18,677 nt of DNA from Desulfosporosinus sp. UBA4726 (GTDB lineage: Bacteria; Bacillota; Desulfitobacteriia; Desulfitobacteriales; Desulfitobacteriaceae), in assembly GCA_002404215.1 (NCBI GenBank), contig DHJG01000176.1:1-18677 (forward strand), written 5' to 3'. Both the position numbers and the translations under genes were made by a program. The notes below the pieces were generated by a model. It saw only the letters and a list, made by a program, of their open reading frames with translations, was not told where the DNA came from and searched no databases. The first letter of the stretch is position 1. Every line of letters starts with the position of its first letter. Positions 15,533 to 18,677 of this stretch are shown piece after piece.

Positions 15533-16006
15533 CTAATCCTTTAAAATAACTTTACGGAGGATAGTGACAAGTTTGGCTTGTTCCTCTGACTCAATTGGCT
15601 CTACCATCCACAGACATAGAAAAGAAGCTTTGCGACTCTTCCAGTCCTGGACATAAGGACCCATTTGTTCCTTTGAAAGATAGAGATGCGTCGAATCTTG
15701 AGAAGATATCAAACTAACAACGACACAACGTTGCTCAATATCATCCATCGCCTTAAACGCCCGGTCCAGTAAATCATCGCTTCCGTTCATCAAAACATCC
15801 CCAGGGCGGAAATTATTGCTCGCTGGGGCAAGCCCAACGCTGAAAATCTTTATGTCCTTTTCATATGTTTGCAACTCGTCCAAGGAAGGTAAAAGTTGGA
15901 CCTCTTGACGCCCTACTTTACCAATGTAAGTCTGATTCTCACCCTGATGTAACCCAAATCCTTGAATGAGAAAGTTGGGAGCTATCTCACTAAATAATAT
16001 ATTCAT
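15533..16006 (-). CDS. Uncharacterised protein, about 157 residues
   Basis: I do not recognise this protein. From the ATG at 16006 it has 157 residues, begins MNILFSEIAPNFLIQGFG and has no signal peptide or membrane segment. Its alternation of short hydrophobic strands (IKIFSVGLAP, CVVVSLISS, SFLCLWMVEP) with polar helices suggests a small alpha/beta cytosolic fold. An in-frame TTG at 16015, five bases after AAGGAG, is an alternative start adding three residues. It has its own predicted promoter (16074-16045) and terminator, so it is a single-gene unit between the divIVA remnant and the glycine riboswitch. Codon use looks like that of its neighbours, and the frame is uninterrupted over 474 bases. 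Confidence 0.7.
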   Translation of the reverse strand: MNILFSEIAPNFLIQGFGLHQGENQTYIGKVGRQEVQLLPSLDELQTYEKDIKIFSVGLAPASNNFRPGDVLMNGSDDLLDRAFKAMDDIEQRCVVVSLISSQDSTHLYLSKEQMGPYVQDWKSRKASFLCLWMVEPIESEEQAKLVTILRKVILKD

Positions 16007-16044
16007 TGACTGCAATCCTTCTCCTTCAAAGTAATCTGTAGATC

Positions 16045-16074
16045 ATTTTACCACGAAACTAGACTAATTCGCAA
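16045..16074 (-). promoter_or_regulatory. Candidate promoter of the hypothetical gene
   Basis: TTGCGA (16074-16069), an 18-base spacer and TAAAAT (16050-16045, 5/6 match) occur on the minus strand about 40 bases before the start codon. This supports separate transcription after the divIVA remnant. Confidence 0.5.
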
Positions 16075-16094
16075 CCTCTGGCATTCTGATCTTT

Positions 16095-16275
16095 TTAAGC
16101 TATGCCTTCATTTCGGTCCTGTAAATTCACCAAATCCAGGTGGGCAAGCAGGAAAGACTTAAGTTGAGTCCTCAGTAAATCACGTTTTCGAGAAATTATC
16201 AGCTTCTGCGCTTTGGCAACCTCGCACCCCTTTGCGAAAGGTTTTATTACGAATATCAAGAGGAGTCAACTGCAT
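16095..16275 (-). pseudogene. divIVA: Decayed divIVA (internal deletion plus frame change)
   Basis: DivIVA marks negatively curved membrane at poles and septa and positions division or sporulation proteins. Just 12 bases after ylmH, with AGGAGAG seven bases upstream, an ATG opens MQLTPLDIRNKTFRKGVRG, a textbook DivIVA N-terminus. It then degrades (CQSAEADNFSKT) and stops at TGA 16182-16180 after 31 codons. In another frame, from 16190 to the TAA at 16097-16095, the sequence reads RDLLRTQLKSFLLAHLDLV, which resembles the conserved DivIVA C-terminal segment (in Bacillus, VFRTRFQMLIEAQLDLL, from memory). Roughly 95 central coiled-coil residues are missing. The position matches divIVA in the Bacillus cluster. 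A sequencing error could explain a frame change but not the deletion. Confidence 0.85.
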
Positions 16276-16287
16276 CTTATTTCTCTC

Positions 16288-17085
16288 CTAATGCCGTTGT
16301 GATCGAAAAAGCACAATTTGCCAAGCCGTCCGTTCCTTCCGAGTCTGAGAACTATCCAATAGTTTTATACGCCCCTGTCCTCGGCAAGAGATCATATCGC
16401 CAGGCTGCACTTCTGCTTCCGATTTGGTCACCACAAGGCCATCTCGCCGCACCTTGCCCTGGGCAATCCACTCCTGCGCCTTAGACCTTGAAACCATAAA
16501 AGCATTAGCAATCAGCGTATCAATGCGCGAGGAATTAACCGTAACACGACGCTCTTCCCCCAGATCAGCGGATACATCCGGCTTTTCAGTATACAACGAG
16601 ACCGTAATTTTATCACGTCCTGCCTGTGTCCAATGATCTAATAAAAACGGGGCGATATCTGCAGTAATCGCTATATATTGACCGCTCTGCCCGACTTGAA
16701 TATCTCCTAATACGTCCCGCTTGAAGCCTAAACCCATAAGAGATCCCAATATTTGCCGATGTTCAAGTTGAACACGGGGATTTGTTGGACGCACCCAAAG
16801 GAGCGATATCTCGGCATCTTTAGCCTCTAATGTTTCTCCCCAAGGGCCTAGAAGCATCCGAACACGTTCTGCTTCAGGGAAACCTCCCTCCACCATAAAT
16901 GAAAGATGTTCCTTGCGCAGGAGCGCTTCAATCCACTCTCTCAAAGCAAAGCTTAAAAAAGGGGTCACTTGCTTAGACTCCTTCATTAGTACCGCATCCA
17001 CTTGGTCTAAAAGATGGGCAGCTTCTAGACGCATTTCCTTTTCAGCCCAATATCCGAGTCCACTGCGATCTACCGAGTGTTTCAT
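16288..17085 (-). CDS. ylmH: YlmH-type S4-domain RNA-binding protein
   Basis: The 265-residue protein ends in an S4 RNA-binding domain (about 186-243) with SRIDTLIANAFMVSRSKAQ, the KVRRDG turn and the GDMISCRGQGR end motif. The first 180 residues form the YlmH-specific region. In Bacillus, YlmH is reported to act on stalled large ribosomal subunits in ribosome-associated quality control; an older link to division rests mainly on its neighbours. Its ATG overlaps the yggT stop (ATGA), so translation is coupled; the ribosome binding site itself is weak. It is followed directly by the broken divIVA. The gene itself shows no damage. Confidence 0.9.
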   Translation of the reverse strand: MKHSVDRSGLGYWAEKEMRLEAAHLLDQVDAVLMKESKQVTPFLSFALREWIEALLRKEHLSFMVEGGFPEAERVRMLLGPWGETLEAKDAEISLLWVRPTNPRVQLEHRQILGSLMGLGFKRDVLGDIQVGQSGQYIAITADIAPFLLDHWTQAGRDKITVSLYTEKPDVSADLGEERRVTVNSSRIDTLIANAFMVSRSKAQEWIAQGKVRRDGLVVTKSEAEVQPGDMISCRGQGRIKLLDSSQTRKERTAWQIVLFRSQRH

Positions 17086-17363
17086 CTTAAGAAGAAATAG
17101 GATAAAAGCCCCCTACTCAACGAGCCAATTAATTTCAGCACGATGATGGCGATGATCGGAGAAAGATCGACCGCCATTGCAGCCCCGCCGATTTGAAAAC
17201 GTTGAAAAGGCTTAAGAATTGGATCTGTCACGTCATAAAGAAGGCTAACCAGCTTATTGCTGGACGACGTTAGTTGGGGTACAAAGGAAAGAATCGCTCG
17301 AATTACAATCGCATAAATTAGGATCGTAATCACATTATCAATAATCTGTATTAAGAAAATCAA
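17082..17363 (-). CDS. yggT: YggT/YlmG family membrane protein
   Basis: This 93-residue protein of the YggT family has two hydrophobic segments (about 1-28 and 64-82) and the family core RAILSFVPQL...YDVTDPILKPFQRF, including the conserved DPIL-P-RF turn. The molecular role is not established; the gene is linked to division clusters in Firmicutes, Actinobacteria and cyanobacteria and to nucleoid or septum organisation in some. The start is TTG at 17363, with GGAGGG nine bases upstream. It follows sepF by 15 bases and overlaps ylmH by four. Confidence 0.92.
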   Translation of the reverse strand: MIFLIQIIDNVITILIYAIVIRAILSFVPQLTSSSNKLVSLLYDVTDPILKPFQRFQIGGAAMAVDLSPIIAIIVLKLIGSLSRGLLSYFFLR

Positions 17364-17378
17364 ATAAGAACGCCCTCC

Positions 17379-17825
17379 TTATTTCGAACTCTGCCAGAAC
17401 ATCCCCTTATCCTTCAGTTCATCACGCATCTCGCCGGAAATATCGACATTATTGGGCACAAATAAGAAAATTCCATTCCCTACTTTTTGCATGTTGCCGT
17501 TTAAAGCATAGGTTGTCCCACTAATAAAATCAACAATACGTTTGGCTAGCATCTTTTCTGCATTTTCAAGGTTAACGATCACAGGTCGGCGGGCTTTCAG
17601 CTGATCAGCAATATTTTGGGCTTCTTCAAAGGAATTTGGCTCCATCACAACTACACGCATTTGCTTTTGAGTGTGAATACTTACAACCTGAGCATTTTTG
17701 CGGCCGGGGCGTACCTCCTCTTGTTGTATGTTCTGCTCTCTATCGTTCTCTTCAGAAATCTCTTCTTCTGGTTCCTCATCAGCAAACCCCATAATTCCAA
17801 TCATCTTATCTAGTAATTTTGCCAT
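17379..17825 (-). CDS. sepF: Cell division protein SepF
   Basis: SepF tethers and bundles FtsZ at the septum. The 148-residue protein starts with an amphipathic membrane-targeting helix (MAKLLDKMIGIMGF), followed by an acidic linker (about 15-45). The globular core (about 55-127) carries the typical EPNSFEEAQNIADQLK and GTTYALNGNMQKVGNGIFLFVP segments, including the glycine (Gly110) near the dimer surface. ATG at 17825 has AAAGGGATG shortly upstream. It lies 26 bases after yggS and 15 before yggT. It is intact, in contrast to divIVA in the same cluster. Confidence 0.95.
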   Translation of the reverse strand: MAKLLDKMIGIMGFADEEPEEEISEENDREQNIQQEEVRPGRKNAQVVSIHTQKQMRVVVMEPNSFEEAQNIADQLKARRPVIVNLENAEKMLAKRIVDFISGTTYALNGNMQKVGNGIFLFVPNNVDISGEMRDELKDKGMFWQSSK

Positions 17826-17851
17826 TTATATTTCATCCCTTTCCAGGTTTA

Positions 17852-18550
17852 TTACCCACGTTCGCCGAATATTCGGCGTCCTACACGAATAAGGGTTGCC
17901 CCTTCTTCAATAGCCAGTTCAAAATCTTGACTCATTCCCATCGAAAGCTCACGCAAATCAACTCCGGGCCATTTTCGGGATTTCAAAGTATCACGAAGGC
18001 CCCGAAGCTCCCGAAAAAACCCTTTTGTTTCCTCAGTACCAACCCCCAACGCCCCAATGGTCATGAACCCCTCAACTCGGACATAAGGATAATCTCCGAC
18101 AGAATCTAAAAAATCCGGGGCTTCCTCTGGCTTGAGCCCCGCCTTAGCAGGGTCTCCGGCGATATTCACTTGGACAAGTGTTCTCCAAATCCTGTTATGC
18201 CGTTCGCCTTGCGCGTTGAGTGTTTCTAATAAGGAAAGCCGGTCAAGCGAATGAATCAAAGCAACGTTTTGATCTAAATACTTTACTTTGTTAGTCTGCA
18301 GACTTCCCACCAAGTGCCACTCGCAATCGTTTGGCAGTGAAGGGGCCTTTTCTAACCATTCTTGAACCCGATTTTCTGCAAAGGCTCGTTGTCCAGTCTG
18401 ATAAGCCTCCTCTAAACTCGAAACCGGTTGATTTTTAGATACGGCCAATAATCGAATGGTACTCGGGTCCCTTTTACTGCGTGCTACGGCTTGGTCAATC
18501 CGCAGATGAACCTCAACTATGCTTTGAGTGATACTCGCCTTTGTCAACAT
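17852..18550 (-). CDS. yggS: YggS/PLPBP-family PLP-binding homeostasis protein (YlmE-like)
   Basis: YggS proteins bind pyridoxal phosphate without known catalysis and help keep PLP and amino-acid pools balanced. The alanine-racemase-type barrel shows Lys39 in LLAVSKNQP as the PLP lysine, GENR-like FAENRVQE, WHLVGSLQTNK, HSLDR, LVQVNIAGDPAKAG, GFMTIG and LSMGMSQDFELAIEEGATLIRVG. I start at the ATG at 18550 (232 residues) because AAGGGGA lies seven bases upstream. The frame is open to 18607, but that 19-residue extension is basic and unlike the family. It leads the sepF-yggT-ylmH-divIVA series. Confidence 0.94.
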   Translation of the reverse strand: MLTKASITQSIVEVHLRIDQAVARSKRDPSTIRLLAVSKNQPVSSLEEAYQTGQRAFAENRVQEWLEKAPSLPNDCEWHLVGSLQTNKVKYLDQNVALIHSLDRLSLLETLNAQGERHNRIWRTLVQVNIAGDPAKAGLKPEEAPDFLDSVGDYPYVRVEGFMTIGALGVGTEETKGFFRELRGLRDTLKSRKWPGVDLRELSMGMSQDFELAIEEGATLIRVGRRIFGERG

Positions 18551-18615
18551 CAGAATATCCCCTTCGAAAGTAAATTCTACACGATTACCTCGTTTCCTGC
18601 TTTTCAAGGCCGTAC

Positions 18616-18677
18616 TTAGATATTTTTTACATTCACTATTAACCCATCCAGTCCATCACGGGGCGTCACCACGACAG
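18616..18677 (-). CDS. C-terminal end of an unidentified upstream gene
   Basis: A reading frame entering from the window edge gives VVVTPRDGLDGLIVNVKNI and stops at TAA 18618-18616, 65 bases before the yggS start. The VTP-x-x-GL-x-G pattern resembles the end of HlyD-type periplasmic adaptor proteins, which I recall being encoded before yggS in some Clostridia. Nineteen residues are too few for a firm call. Confidence 0.4.
   Translation of the reverse strand, partial: VVVTPRDGLDGLIVNVKNI

Noticed and set aside
1..18677. CRISPR arrays, insertion sequences, tRNA or rRNA genes, prophage or defence genes
   Set aside because: I looked for regularly spaced repeats, transposase motifs, terminal inverted repeats and tRNA-like cloverleaves and saw none; the window is housekeeping chromosome.

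Overview
The window reads as one co-oriented chromosomal segment of a spore-former-type Firmicute. Every gene I can support lies on the minus strand, so transcription runs from high to low coordinates. Gene content and order (yggS-sepF-yggT-ylmH-divIVA, a TraR/DksA-like gene, lspA, rluD, pyrR-pyrB-pyrC-carA-carB) match the Bacillus ylmE...divIVA-ileS-ylyA-lspA-ylyB-pyr backbone. The DUF5665 gene, stand-alone PduL, split glycine decarboxylase (gcvPA/gcvPB) and ComB make me favour a Peptococcaceae/Desulfitobacteriaceae-like anaerobe (Desulfitobacterium, Desulfosporosinus or relatives). That placement is inference; no rRNA or marker here settles it.

Layout in transcription order. (1) 18677-16095: tail of an unidentified upstream gene, then the division-associated cluster yggS, sepF, yggT and ylmH. 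Next comes a decayed divIVA: intact ribosome binding site, start and first ~28 codons, then an internal deletion and a frame change, then a C-terminal piece. (2) 16074-15451: a predicted promoter, an uncharacterised 157-residue protein and its terminator. (3) 15390-9762: a tandem glycine riboswitch with a 16-bp terminator stem controls gcvT-gcvH-gcvPA-gcvPB, followed by comB. (4) 9702-8848: a promoter, stand-alone pduL and a strong terminator. (5) 8848-6210: DUF5665 membrane protein, TraR/DksA (YteA/YlyA-type) zinc-finger protein, lspA, rluD and a hairpin terminator. (6) 6181-1: the pyrimidine operon, with a near-ideal promoter and PyrR-binding attenuator leaders both before pyrR and between pyrR and pyrB, then pyrB, pyrC, carA and carB (carB is cut by the window edge).

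How it works together. The pyr genes make carbamoyl phosphate (CarAB), carbamoyl aspartate (PyrB) and dihydroorotate (PyrC), under feedback from UMP/UTP through PyrR acting on two leader RNAs. The gcv genes supply P, H and T proteins that break glycine down to CO2, ammonia and methylene-tetrahydrofolate, switched on by glycine itself; the L protein is not in the window. Compared with Bacillus, the gcv-comB-pduL-DUF5665 block sits where ileS would be, and pyrP is absent. The observation I consider most worth following is the broken divIVA inside an otherwise intact division cluster.
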